Translations under genes and position numbers: made by a program
Shown here: piece by piece, positions 17,465 to 26,067 of the stretch
Numbering within the stretch: the first letter of the stretch is position 1
How the letters are laid out: every line of letters starts with the position of its first letter
The notes under the pieces: model-generated
Databases searched by the model: none
The model's input: the letters and a program-made list of their open reading frames with translations, nothing else
What the model was told of the DNA's origin: nothing
DNA from: Bradyrhizobiaceae bacterium Ga0074131
Lineage (GTDB): Bacteria; Pseudomonadota; Alphaproteobacteria; Rhizobiales; Xanthobacteraceae
Assembly (NCBI GenBank): GCA_001464035.1
Contig: LNEC01000019.1
Span: 558,001 to 622,000, forward strand
Length of the DNA stretch: 64,000 bases
Reading direction: 5' to 3'

Positions 17465-18159
17465 GTCTCCAAGACCTTCCGGTGGTCCGGCGCGTCGACC
17501 GCGCCTCGCCCTCTCCGGACAAGATCACGCGCGCCGAGGAACTGCGCCTGCAGCTCGCTGATGAAATCGTGCGCGGCGCGCTGGCGCCCGGTGCTGCGCT
17601 CGACGAGACCGACATCGCGCGGCGCTTCAACGTCTCGCGCACACCGGTGCGCGAGGCGCTGCGCCAGCTTGCGGCCAGCGGCCTGATTGATGCGCGGGCG
17701 CATCGCGGCGCGGCGGTGGCGCGACCCTCGATCGAACGGCTGACCGGCATGTTCGAGGCGATGGCCGAGCTGGAAGCCTTGTGCGCCGGCCTGGCCGCCG
17801 AGCGTATGTCGGCGATCGAGCGTCACGCCCTGGAGGCGATCCACGAGGAGTTGCGGGTGTTGAGCCATGCCGGCAATCCCGACCGCTTTCACGAGGTCAA
17901 TGAACGCTTTCACAACGCGATCTATACCGGTTCGCAGAACGGCTACATCGCCGAAATCACGCTGGCGACGCGGGCGCGGGTGCAGCCGTTCCGCCGCGCC
18001 CAGTTCCGCAATCTCGGGCGGCTGGCGAAATCGCACGCCGAGCACGACCGCGTCTTGGTCGCGATCATGCGCGGCGACCGCACCGGCGCTGGCGCTGCGA
18101 TGCGCGCACATATCGAACTGGTGCGCGGGGAGTACGAGATTTACGCGGTGTCGGTGTAG
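17461..18159 (+). CDS. GntR-family (FadR/FCD) transcriptional regulator
   Basis: The product is 232 residues. A winged HTH at about 22-90 (DETDIARRFNVSRTPVREAL) precedes an all-helical FCD ligand domain with the metal-ligand pattern ERFHNAIY, H..D in HAEHDRV, and H in MRAHIELV. It overlaps AtzH by 4 bp, so it is the last gene of the transporter-amidase operon. It probably senses a pathway intermediate and controls the operon in addition to the nitrogen-dependent promoter. Confidence 0.88.
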   Translation: MSLQDLPVVRRVDRASPSPDKITRAEELRLQLADEIVRGALAPGAALDETDIARRFNVSRTPVREALRQLAASGLIDARAHRGAAVARPSIERLTGMFEAMAELEALCAGLAAERMSAIERHALEAIHEELRVLSHAGNPDRFHEVNERFHNAIYTGSQNGYIAEITLATRARVQPFRRAQFRNLGRLAKSHAEHDRVLVAIMRGDRTGAGAAMRAHIELVRGEYEIYAVSV

Positions 18160-18167
18160 ATTCGTCT

Positions 18168-18203
18168 TTACCTCTCCCCGCAAGAGCGGGGCGAGGGGGC
18201 GCT
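18168..18203. repeat. REP-like palindrome between convergent genes
   Basis: CCTCTCCCCGCAAGAGCGGG followed by GCGAGG fills the gap between the GntR gene end (18159) and the stop codon of the allophanate hydrolase gene (18202). It can form a hairpin on both strands and probably serves as a shared transcription end. Confidence 0.75.
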
Positions 18204-19998
18204 AGATCGCCATCTTCTCCGCCATGAACGCGCGCCAGCCGCCGAACGAGGAAATGTCGCGGGCGCCGCCGACGTCCACAGCCTCGACAAGGAATCCCTT
18301 GATGCCCCGGCCGTCAGCGAGGCGGACGGTGCCGATCGACAGCGGCGGCGGGATCGCGGCGACGAATTGTCCGAAACTCGCCGCGGGCAGGGCCCACAAC
18401 TCGACCGCGATCGGCGTTCCCGTTCCCGCCGCAACCCGCAGCATGCCGGGCTTCGGCGGCGTGGTGGACAACGCATAGAGCCTGTAGTCCGGTGCGGTGG
18501 TGGCGGCCTCCAGCAAGCGACCGCCTCGCGCCTTCAATTCGCCGTTCAGCGCCATGCCCGACAGATGCGCGCCGACCACGGCGATGGCGATTTCGTCGCC
18601 GCTCAGCCGTGGGGACGCCGCCGCGAGCGGCGGCTGCGGCAGGCCCAGTGCGCCCATCGTCAGCTTCGTGTCGGCATGAAAGACGCGGCCGATCGAGGCC
18701 AGTTGTGCGTCCTGTCCGGCGGGCGCCAGCAGCGTAATGCCGAACGGAATGTCATCGGGCCGGATCGCCGCCGGCAGCGCCAGCCCGCAAAGGTCGAGCA
18801 AGTTCACAAAATTGGTGTAGGTGCCGAGCCGGGAATTGAGCTCGACCGGATCGGCCAGCACTTGCGCGGTGGAATAGGCGGTCGGCGCGGTCGGCAGCAC
18901 CAGCGCGTCGATATCTGTAAACTCGCGCTCGGCCGTCTTGCGCAGCGCCCGCAACCGATACAGCGCGGCAAAAGTGTCGGCGGCGGAAATCCGCGCGCCG
19001 GCGATGGTGATGTCGCGCGTCACCGGATGGATCGCTTCCGGCGATGATGCCAGCAAATCCCGGATAACCAGATAACGCTCCGCGACCCAGGGTCCGTCAT
19101 AGAGCAGCCGCGCGGTTTCGTAGAAGGGTTCGAGGTCGAACTCGACCAGGGTGGCGCCGAGCGCGGTCCAGCGTTGCAGCGCGTCGCCATAGGCGTGCTC
19201 CGAAGCGTTGTCGCCGAAGAAGATCAACTGGCCGTCGCGCGGCACGCCGAGCCGGAGCCTTGCCGGAAACTCGCTCATGGCCGCGAGCGGCCGGTCGCGC
19301 GAATAGGGATCGGTCGCGTCGGGCGCGGACATCGCCGCCAGCGCCGTCATGGCGTCGTCGACGCTCAGCGCGAAGATCGAGACACAGTCCAGGGTCCGGC
19401 AGGCCGGCACCACGCCTGACGTCGAGATCAGCCCGAGGCTGGGCTTCAGCCCGACGACATTGTTGAGCATTGCCGGCACCCGGCCGCTTCCTGCGGTGTC
19501 GGTGCCGAGCGCCAGCGGCACCAGGCCTGCCGACACCGCCACCGCCGAGCCCGAACTCGATCCGCCGGGAATGAGATCGCCGCGCATCGGATTGTTGGGG
19601 ATGCCGTAGGGCGAGCGCACGCCGACGAGACCCGTGGCGAACTGGTCGAGGTTGGTCTTGCCGATGACGATGGCGCCGGCCGCGCGCAGTTTCGCGACGG
19701 ACGTCGAATCGCAGGCCGGCCAATAGGAAAACGCCGGGCAGGCGGCGGTGGTCGGCAAGCCGGCGGCGTCGATATTGTCCTTCACCGCCACCGGGATGCC
19801 ATACAGCGGCAGCAGCGAGGCGTCCGTTGTCGACAGCGCCTCGGCCTCCGCTTGCGCCTCCCTTTGGTCGCGCAGGCTGATGAAAACCGCGGGATCATTA
19901 TGCTCGCGGATCCGCTGATAGGTGCGGGCGACGGTCTGCGCGGGCGACATCGCGCCGGCGCGATGGGCGGCGACGATCTCGGCGACGGTTTCAGTCAC
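18202..19998 (-). CDS. atzF: allophanate hydrolase
   Basis: The product is 598 residues. The N-terminal amidase-signature domain (about 1-440) has the triad K73 (VPVAVKDN), S147 (GGSSSGSA) and S171 (DTAGSGR). The C-terminal domain (about 475-590; LSGMALNGELKARGG and ISSFGGWRAFM) is specific to AtzF-type allophanate hydrolases and separates it from plain amidases. It splits allophanate to ammonia and CO2; AtzF also deaminates dicarboxyurea from AtzE. GTG at 19998 was chosen because GGAAGG precedes it. It is convergent to the atzGEH operon and has its own sigma-54 promoter. Confidence 0.9.
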   Translation of the reverse strand: MTETVAEIVAAHRAGAMSPAQTVARTYQRIREHNDPAVFISLRDQREAQAEAEALSTTDASLLPLYGIPVAVKDNIDAAGLPTTAACPAFSYWPACDSTSVAKLRAAGAIVIGKTNLDQFATGLVGVRSPYGIPNNPMRGDLIPGGSSSGSAVAVSAGLVPLALGTDTAGSGRVPAMLNNVVGLKPSLGLISTSGVVPACRTLDCVSIFALSVDDAMTALAAMSAPDATDPYSRDRPLAAMSEFPARLRLGVPRDGQLIFFGDNASEHAYGDALQRWTALGATLVEFDLEPFYETARLLYDGPWVAERYLVIRDLLASSPEAIHPVTRDITIAGARISAADTFAALYRLRALRKTAEREFTDIDALVLPTAPTAYSTAQVLADPVELNSRLGTYTNFVNLLDLCGLALPAAIRPDDIPFGITLLAPAGQDAQLASIGRVFHADTKLTMGALGLPQPPLAAASPRLSGDEIAIAVVGAHLSGMALNGELKARGGRLLEAATTAPDYRLYALSTTPPKPGMLRVAAGTGTPIAVELWALPAASFGQFVAAIPPPLSIGTVRLADGRGIKGFLVEAVDVGGARDISSFGGWRAFMAEKMAI

Positions 19999-20035
19999 GT
20001 GATGCCCTTCCAGCGAGTCACTTAATCCGGACTGA

Positions 20036-20051
20036 AGCAAGCGACGTGCCA
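20036..20051 (-). promoter_or_regulatory. sigma-54 promoter for allophanate hydrolase
   Basis: The minus strand reads TGGCACGTCGCTTGCT, a full match to TGGCACG-N4-TTGCW. The -24 GG is at 20049-20050 and the -12 GC at 20037-20038. Transcription should begin about 12 nt downstream, giving a leader of about 25-30 nt before the GTG at 19998. This is the second perfect RpoN promoter in the cluster. Confidence 0.87.
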
Positions 20052-20056
20052 TTGCA

Positions 20057-20073
20057 TGCACTATTGGCGTGCG
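20057..20073 (-). promoter_or_regulatory. candidate NtrC binding site
   Basis: GCAC-TATTGGC-GTGC at 20058-20072 is an exact GCAC-N7-GTGC dyad, the core of the NtrC consensus. It is only a few bp upstream of the -24 element, closer than a typical NtrC enhancer. It could be one of several sites or an overlapping control site. Confidence 0.5.
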
Positions 20074-20293
20074 CTGAGGAATCATAATAGTTCAGTTACT
20101 TCATATATTTGTGCAATTTCTGAAAACGGCGGAGGAGCCGTTGGCCGGCTCCCTGATTCGCATGTGCCTATTTTGCAGGCATCGTCGTCGCGAAGAACGC
20201 AACCGCCCTCGACACACGATGACATTGCCGGAGCGCACCGTCCTCGCGTAGAGCAAACGGGCTGCTCCGCAACGAGCGCAGCGGAGGAAACCG

Positions 20294-22159
20294 ATGACAT
20301 CAGCCGCCGGTCGTCGCGATAATTCCGACGCCCTGTTCGCACCACCGGAGATCGTTGCCGACCGGCGCGACGACGGATCCATCTGGCTGAAATCCACCGC
20401 GCCGCTGCAACCATACGCGCGCTGCGTCGGCGACTGGCTGGAGCACTGGGCGCGGCAGACGCCGGAGAAGTTTTTTCTCGGCGAGCGCGCGAACGCCGAC
20501 GGGCCGTGGGCCACGGTCACCTACCGGGACGCGCTGTGGCAGGTACGCGCCGCGGCGAGTTGGATTCTGGCGCAAGGTTTGAGCGCGCAGCATCCGCTGG
20601 TGATCCTGTCCGACAACAGCGTCGATCATGCGCTGCTTGCGCTCGCCGCCATGCATGCCGGCGTGCCCGCGGCTGCGATCTCGCCGGCCTACTCGCTCGT
20701 TTCGAAGGATTTCGACAAGCTCAGGAGCATGATCGGGCTGCTTGATCCCGGCGCGATCTATGTGTCCGGCACAAAACCGTTCGCGGCGGCGCTGGCGGCG
20801 ATCAAGCCGCTGCACGCGGCTGTTATCGTGAGCGGCGATGCCGACGGTGGCGACGCAATTTCGTTCCGGTCGATTGCAGCAACGCCCGAAAGCGCCGCGG
20901 TGGCAAAGGCGTTCGCGGCGGTCGGGCCGAATACGATCGCAAAATTCCTGTTCACCTCGGGCTCGACCGGCACGCCGAAGGCCGTGATCAACACCCAGCG
21001 CATGCTGACCTCGAGCCAGCAGGCCAAGGCGCAAACCTGGTCCTTCCTCGAAAACGCGGATGACGATCTGGTCATTCTCGACTGGCTGCCGTGGAGCCAC
21101 ACCTTTGGGGCCAACCACAATTTCAACCTGGTGCTGCGCAACGGCGGCACGCTGTACATCGACGGTGGCAAGCCGGCGCCGGGCCTGTTCGCGACATCGC
21201 TGGCCAACCTGCGCAGCGTGATGCCGACGGTGTACTTTAATGTGCCGCGCGGATTTGACATGCTGGTCGCTGCCTTGCGCGAGAACGTCGAGTTGCGCCG
21301 CCGCTTCTTCGGCGAGGTGAAGTTCGCGTTCTATGCCGGCGCGGCGCTGCCGCAGAATCTGTGGGACGCGATGGAGGAGCTGTCGATCGGGACGGTCGGC
21401 CGCGCGCTGCCGATGGTGTCGGCCTGGGGCTCCACCGAGACCTCGCCACTTGCCACCGATTGTCACTTCCAGGCCAAGCGCTCCGGCAATATCGGCGTGC
21501 CGATTCCCGGCACGGAATTGAAATTGGTCCGGTCGGGCGACAAGCTCGAAGTGCGGGTGCGCGGTCCCAATGTCACGCCGGGTTACTGGAAGGCGCCTGA
21601 ATTGACCGCGCAGGCGTTCGACGCCGACGGATTCTATCTGATCGGCGACGCCGTCACCTTCGCCGATCCCGATCGGCCGGAACTCGGGCTGTTCTTCGAC
21701 GGCCGTGTCGCGGAAGACTTCAAGCTCGATTCCGGCACCTGGGTCAGCGTCGGCGCCGTGCGCCTTGCCGGAATCACCGCGCTGGCGCCGCTGGCGCAGG
21801 ACATCGTCGTATCAGGCCACGCCGGGGATCAGGTCCGCTTTCTGGTATTTCCCAACATCGCCGCCTGCCGCGCACAGGCCGGCTTGCCCGACAGCGCCGA
21901 TGCGAACGAGGTGATCGGCCACGAGAAAGTGCGCGCGGCCATCGCGGCGGGGCTGGCAAAACTGAAGGCGCAAAGCGGCGGCGGCTCGTCCGCGCATGCC
22001 ACGCGCGCGCTGCTGCTGGCCGAGCCCGCCTCGGTCGATGGCGGCGAAATCACCGACAAGGGCTATATCAATCAGCGCGCGGTGCTGACCCGGCGCGCAG
22101 CCGCGGTGGCGACTCTTGCAGATGACGCGTCGAGCGAATGGATCGGGTGTCCGGGCTGA
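20294..22159 (+). CDS. feruloyl-CoA-synthase-like acyl-CoA ligase
   Basis: The product is 621 residues of the adenylate-forming (ANL) family. The phosphate loop FTSGSTGTPKAV is near 225-236, and the A5 motif reads SAWGSTETSP. The layout (long N-terminus, IWLKSTAPLQPYARCVGDWL, late DGRVAEDFKL, and GEITDKGYINQRAVL in place of the usual PKTxxGK ending) is that of feruloyl-CoA synthase-type enzymes that activate hydroxycinnamic or related aromatic acids. GGAGGAAA precedes the ATG. No hydratase-aldolase is adjacent, so the substrate may not be ferulate itself. Confidence 0.8.
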   Translation: MTSAAGRRDNSDALFAPPEIVADRRDDGSIWLKSTAPLQPYARCVGDWLEHWARQTPEKFFLGERANADGPWATVTYRDALWQVRAAASWILAQGLSAQHPLVILSDNSVDHALLALAAMHAGVPAAAISPAYSLVSKDFDKLRSMIGLLDPGAIYVSGTKPFAAALAAIKPLHAAVIVSGDADGGDAISFRSIAATPESAAVAKAFAAVGPNTIAKFLFTSGSTGTPKAVINTQRMLTSSQQAKAQTWSFLENADDDLVILDWLPWSHTFGANHNFNLVLRNGGTLYIDGGKPAPGLFATSLANLRSVMPTVYFNVPRGFDMLVAALRENVELRRRFFGEVKFAFYAGAALPQNLWDAMEELSIGTVGRALPMVSAWGSTETSPLATDCHFQAKRSGNIGVPIPGTELKLVRSGDKLEVRVRGPNVTPGYWKAPELTAQAFDADGFYLIGDAVTFADPDRPELGLFFDGRVAEDFKLDSGTWVSVGAVRLAGITALAPLAQDIVVSGHAGDQVRFLVFPNIAACRAQAGLPDSADANEVIGHEKVRAAIAAGLAKLKAQSGGGSSAHATRALLLAEPASVDGGEITDKGYINQRAVLTRRAAAVATLADDASSEWIGCPG

Positions 22160-22172
22160 ATACGCAGTTCCA

Positions 22173-22262
22173 CGTCATTGCGAGCGAGGCGAAGCAATCC
22201 CGTGTCTGTGTAGCCGAGAAGTTGGAGTGGTCCGTCGCTTCGCTCCCCGCAGTGGCGACGAA
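22173..22262. repeat. dispersed repeat (GTCATTGCGAGCGA family)
   Basis: CGTCATTGCGAGCGAGGCGA at 22173 onward, with a partly complementary segment containing CGTCGCTTCGCTCC near 22232, is the pattern of a dispersed imperfect palindrome. It fills the gap between the convergent ligase and NADH dehydrogenase genes. A related copy lies at 44270-44381. Confidence 0.7.
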
Positions 22263-22264
22263 CA

Positions 22265-23548
22265 TCACCGCACTACCTTGCTGCTGCCCTGCGTGATCAG
22301 GCGTGCAGCGCGCTGGTCGCGGGCGTGGATCCAGAGCCAGGAGATCGCGACGCTGATTCGGTTGCGCAGGCCGATCAGGAAGTAGATGTGGGCGATGCCC
22401 CAGATCCACCACGCGACGGTGCCGCGCAGCTTGAAGCGCCCGAAATCGATCACCGCCTTGCGCTTGCCGATCTGCGCCAGGCTGCCGGCGTGCTGGTAGC
22501 GGAACGGACCCGGCGTTTCGCCGCGCAGCCGCGCCTTGATGGCTTTCGCGACGTAACGTCCCTGCTGCTTGGCCGCCGGCGCGATGCCGGGGACCGGCTT
22601 GCCGTCGGGGCCATTGATGGCAATGGTATCGCCGATCGCAAAAATATCGGGATGGCCTGACACGGTGAGGTCGGGATTGACCTGCAGGCGGCCGGCGCGG
22701 TCGGCGGCGGCACCGAGCCATTCGGCCGCGGGCGAGGCGCGCACGCCGGCGGCCCAGATCAGCGTTCTCGCTTGCAGCGGCTTGCCGCCATAGACGGCGC
22801 CGTCGGCCGAGCATTCGGTGACGGCCTGTCCCAGCGCGACTTCGACGCCGAGACTTTCCAGCGAGCGCTGCGCGTAAGCCGAGAGATCCTCGGAAAAGCC
22901 CGCCAGTACGCGCGGGCCTGCCTCGATCAGCACGACGCGCGCGTCCTGGGTGTTGATGTTGCGGAAGTCCGGCGGCAGCGTGTCGCGCGCCAGTTCGGCG
23001 ATGGTGCCGGCGAGTTCGACGCCGGTCGGGCCGGCGCCGACGATGACGAAGGTCAGGAGCGCGGCGCGGCGCTGCGGGTCGGTCTCGCGCTCCGCACGCT
23101 CGAAGGCAACGAGAATCCGCCGCCGCAGCGTGGTGGCGTCCTCCAGCGTCTTCAGGCCGGGCGCGAACGGCTCCCATTCGTCATGGCCGAAATAGGCGTG
23201 GCGTGCGCCGGTGGCGAGGACGAGCGTATCGTAGGGCAGGGCGTCGCCGTCATCGAGCAGCACGCGTTGGCCGGCGGCGTCCACGCCGGACACGGTGGCA
23301 AATAGTGTCGTGACTTCCGGCCGGCCGCGCAGCAGATAGCGGATCGGCCAGGCGATCTCGGAGGTCGCCAGTGAGGCGGTCGCGACCTGATACAACAGCG
23401 GCTGGAACAGATGGTGGTTGCGGCGGTCTACCAGGGTGATGCGGACCGGCGCGCCGGCCAGCCGACGGGTCGCCTCCAGTCCGCCGAAGCCGGCGCCGAC
23501 GATCACCACGCGATGGAGTGGTGCGGGTCGCGGCTGCTCTGACGTCAT
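22265..23548 (-). CDS. ndh: type II NADH dehydrogenase
   Basis: The product is 427 residues, usual for NDH-2. The FAD dinucleotide motif VIVGAGFGGLEATRRL is at about 15-30 and the NADH motif VIVGAGPTGVELAGTIAEL near 165. HPDIFAIGDTIAI is the second FAD contact. A C-terminal WWIWGIAHIYFLIGLRNR amphipathic segment anchors it to the membrane. It moves electrons from NADH to quinone without pumping protons. It diverges from the Liv-type transporter across an intergenic region with BoxR-like and palindromic sites, suggesting co-regulation with aromatic catabolism. Confidence 0.9.
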   Translation of the reverse strand: MTSEQPRPAPLHRVVIVGAGFGGLEATRRLAGAPVRITLVDRRNHHLFQPLLYQVATASLATSEIAWPIRYLLRGRPEVTTLFATVSGVDAAGQRVLLDDGDALPYDTLVLATGARHAYFGHDEWEPFAPGLKTLEDATTLRRRILVAFERAERETDPQRRAALLTFVIVGAGPTGVELAGTIAELARDTLPPDFRNINTQDARVVLIEAGPRVLAGFSEDLSAYAQRSLESLGVEVALGQAVTECSADGAVYGGKPLQARTLIWAAGVRASPAAEWLGAAADRAGRLQVNPDLTVSGHPDIFAIGDTIAINGPDGKPVPGIAPAAKQQGRYVAKAIKARLRGETPGPFRYQHAGSLAQIGKRKAVIDFGRFKLRGTVAWWIWGIAHIYFLIGLRNRISVAISWLWIHARDQRAARLITQGSSKVVR

Positions 23549-23580
23549 GGGTACGGCCTTCGGTTCAGGTCTCTTCCTTA

Positions 23581-23594
23581 TGTATGTGTTTGCA
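23581..23594. promoter_or_regulatory. BoxR-operator-like site near the ndh start
   Basis: TGTATGTGTTTGCA fits TGCA-N6-TGCA with one mismatch and extends as TATGTA-N6-TGCATA. It lies 33 bp upstream of the ndh ATG. BoxR of Azoarcus binds TGCA-N6-TGCA, and a boxR gene is present at 31.8 kb. The remainder of the 317-bp gap 23549-23865 contains the 13-bp dyad described separately. Confidence 0.5.
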
Positions 23595-23640
23595 TAGGTT
23601 GGTCACGACTTTCCCGTCCGGCTGCGACAATCGTCCGTCC

Positions 23641-23686
23641 TGAACTATAATTCTTGCCATCGTCGGCGGATACGAATTATGGTTCA
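23641..23686. promoter_or_regulatory. 13-bp dyad, candidate operator or divergent promoter
   Basis: TGAACTATAATTC at 23641-23653 is repeated in inverted form as GAATTATGGTTCA at 23674-23686 (12 of 13 positions, 20-bp spacer). The plus-strand arm contains TATAAT and the minus-strand arm CATAAT, so each arm could also be a -10 element. The same 13-mer occurs exactly at 32784-32796 before the benzoate-CoA ligase. Confidence 0.6.
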
Positions 23687-23865
23687 TCGGCAATGAGCCG
23701 AAGGTTCTAGGAGGGGGTCGGCGGTTCAGGCTTGCTGCAGACCTATAAATTCGCGCACAAAACACGTCACTTTAAAGAGTGAGACCCGGGAACGGAGCGT
23801 TGAAGGCTGTTCGAACGGGGATGAGGCATTGGACTGACGGCAACGTCATTAGGGAGGGAACGGAT

Positions 23866-25038
23866 ATGAGAACGTCATTCTGGCTGGCCGGCGCTACGGT
23901 TCTGGCGCTGGCAAGCCCCGCTGTCGCGGGGGACACCATCAAGATCGGGTTTGTCTCGACCTTCAGCGGTCCGACCGCCGCGATCGGCAACGACATGCGC
24001 AATTCGTTCGAGCTCGCGCTCGATCATCTGGGCCGCAAGATGGGCGGCAAGCCGGTCGAGGTGATCTACGAGGATGACGGGCAGAAGCCGGACGTCGGCA
24101 AGCAGAAGACCGAGAAGCTGATCCAGTCCGACAAGGTGGACTTCATCGCCGGCTATATCTGGTCCAACGTGTTGCTGGCTTCGCTGAAGACCGTCGTGGA
24201 TTCTAAGACGATGATGGTCATCGCCAATGCCGGTCCGTCGCAGGTCGCCGGAGAGCTTTGTTCGCCCTACGTGTTTTCGACCTCCTGGCAGAACGACCAG
24301 ACCCCTCAGGCGATGGGCGAATACATGAACCAGAAGGGCGTTAAGTCGGTGTTCCTGATCGGCCCGAATTACGCCGCCGGCAAGGACATGCTGGCCGGGG
24401 TCAAGAGCACGTTCAAAGGCGAGATCAAGGGTGAGGAATACACGGTGTGGCCGAGCCAGCTCGACTTCTCCGCCGAACTGTCGAAGGCGCGAGCGTCCGG
24501 CGCGGCATCGATCTTCGTGTTCTATCCGGGTGCCGCGGGCGTTCAGTTCCTGAACCAGTATGCACAGGCCGGCCTGAAGGCGCAGATGCCGCTCTACACG
24601 GCATTTACCATCGATGAACTGTCGCTGCCGCTGCAGAAGGAGAACGCGCTCGGGGTTCCCGGCGCGCAGCAGTGGGTGAACGATCTACCGAACGAGCAGA
24701 ACAAGAAGTTCGTTGCCGACTATCGCCAGAAGTATCCTGGCCTGCGCCCGACCTTCTACGGCGCGCAGTCCTATGACGCCGCGCAGCTGATCGCCAGCGC
24801 CGTCGAGGCGGTGAAGGGCGACACCTCCAAGAAGGACGAGATGAAGGCGGCGATGGAAAAAGCCAACTTCAAATCGGTGCGCGGCGATTTCAAGTTCGGC
24901 AAGAATCACATGCCGATCCAGAACTTCTATCTGCAGGATGTGGTGAAGGACGCCGACGGCTCGCTCGCGCTGAAGACGGTCGCCACCATCATCAAGGACA
25001 GCCAGGACAAGTACCACGACAAATGCCCGATGAAGTGA
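23866..25038 (+). CDS. Liv-type ABC transporter substrate-binding protein
   Basis: The product is 390 residues with a Sec signal peptide (cleavage near SPAVAG, residue 22) and the type I periplasmic fold of the LivK/aromatic-acid family: IKIGFVSTFSGPTAAIGND near the start and YDAAQLIASAVEAVKGD near the end. GGAGGGAA lies before ATG 23866. Such proteins in rhodopseudomonads bind aromatic acids as well as branched-chain amino acids. Placement beside box genes and a shared promoter motif favour an aromatic-acid ligand, by inference. A hairpin separates it from the permease genes. Confidence 0.9.
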   Translation: MRTSFWLAGATVLALASPAVAGDTIKIGFVSTFSGPTAAIGNDMRNSFELALDHLGRKMGGKPVEVIYEDDGQKPDVGKQKTEKLIQSDKVDFIAGYIWSNVLLASLKTVVDSKTMMVIANAGPSQVAGELCSPYVFSTSWQNDQTPQAMGEYMNQKGVKSVFLIGPNYAAGKDMLAGVKSTFKGEIKGEEYTVWPSQLDFSAELSKARASGAASIFVFYPGAAGVQFLNQYAQAGLKAQMPLYTAFTIDELSLPLQKENALGVPGAQQWVNDLPNEQNKKFVADYRQKYPGLRPTFYGAQSYDAAQLIASAVEAVKGDTSKKDEMKAAMEKANFKSVRGDFKFGKNHMPIQNFYLQDVVKDADGSLALKTVATIIKDSQDKYHDKCPMK

Positions 25039-25059
25039 TCTAGTGGGCTTTGCAATACG

Positions 25060-25090
25060 GCGGCGGCGCTCAGGTGCCGCCGCTGTTTTC
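25060..25090 (+). terminator. hairpin after the binding-protein gene
   Basis: GCGGCGGC at 25060-25067 pairs with GCCGCCGC at 25076-25083, followed by TGTTTTCC. It lies between the binding-protein stop and the LivH gene. Partial termination here would give more binding protein than membrane components, as in other ABC operons. Confidence 0.6.
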
Positions 25091-25149
25091 CTGCCGGCAC
25101 ATGTCTTGCTTTGCAATCAGAATGACTTCCAGACACACCTAGAGCGTCC

Positions 25150-26067
25150 ATGCTGCTTGTCATCGAACAGTTCCTGAACGGGCTGCAGTTCGGTCTGCTG
25201 CTGTTTCTGCTGGCGGCCGGATTGACGCTGGTGTTCGGCATCATGGACTTCGTCAATCTGGCGCACGGCTCGCTCTACATGATGGGCGCCTATTTCGCTG
25301 CGACCTTCGTGGCGTGGACCGGGAATTTCATCCTCGGCGCGCTGCTGGCGCTGGGCGCGACGCTGCTGCTCGGCATTGTGCTGGAATTCGTAGCGCTTCG
25401 GCATCTCTACAATCGCGATCATCTCGACCATGTGCTGGCGACCTTCGGGCTGATCCTGTTCTTCAACGACGCGGTACGGCTGATCTGGGGCCCGGCGGGT
25501 CTGGCGCTGCCGCTGCCACCCTGGCTGACGGTGCCGTTTCAGATCATGCCCGGCGTTTATTACCCCGCCTATCGCCTCGCCATCATCGGGGTGGCGCTGG
25601 TGGTTGCGCTGCTGCTCTATTTCGTGGTGATGCGGACCCGGATCGGCATGCTGATCCGCGCCGGCGCCTCGAACCGCGAAATGATCGGCGCGCTCGGCAT
25701 CAATATCAAGCTGCTTTACACCCTGGTGTTCGGCCTCGGCGCCGCGCTGGCCGGCCTCGCCGGATTGATGCAGGCGCCGATCCTCACCGTGCAGATCGGG
25801 ATGGGCGAGAACATCCTGATTCTCGCTTTCGTCATTATCGTGATCGGCGGCATCGGCTCGATCCGCGGGGCGTTCCTGGCCGCGATCTTCGTCGGCATGA
25901 TCGACACGCTGGGCCGCGCCTTCCTGCCCGACCTGCTGCGCCAGGTCCTGAGTTCGACGGCCGCTTCCACCGCCGCCCCCGCGCTTTCCTCGATGCTCAT
26001 CTATCTCCTGATGGCCATCGTGCTGGTGGTGCGGCCGGAGGGGCTGTTTCCGGCCGGCCGCCGATGA
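25150..26067 (+). CDS. LivH-type ABC transporter permease
   Basis: The product is 305 residues, a multi-spanning permease of the branched-chain amino acid family. Landmarks are FLNGLQFGLLLFLLAAGLTL, FGIMDFVNLAHGSLYMMGAY and ASNREMIGALGINI near the cytoplasmic loop. Its stop overlaps the LivM ATG by 4 bp. It pairs with LivM in the membrane. Confidence 0.93.
   Translation: MLLVIEQFLNGLQFGLLLFLLAAGLTLVFGIMDFVNLAHGSLYMMGAYFAATFVAWTGNFILGALLALGATLLLGIVLEFVALRHLYNRDHLDHVLATFGLILFFNDAVRLIWGPAGLALPLPPWLTVPFQIMPGVYYPAYRLAIIGVALVVALLLYFVVMRTRIGMLIRAGASNREMIGALGINIKLLYTLVFGLGAALAGLAGLMQAPILTVQIGMGENILILAFVIIVIGGIGSIRGAFLAAIFVGMIDTLGRAFLPDLLRQVLSSTAASTAAPALSSMLIYLLMAIVLVVRPEGLFPAGRR

Noticed and set aside
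25314..26063. Long N-terminal extension of LivM
   Set aside because: The added region is the out-of-frame reading of livH; the ATG overlapping the livH stop is the normal arrangement.
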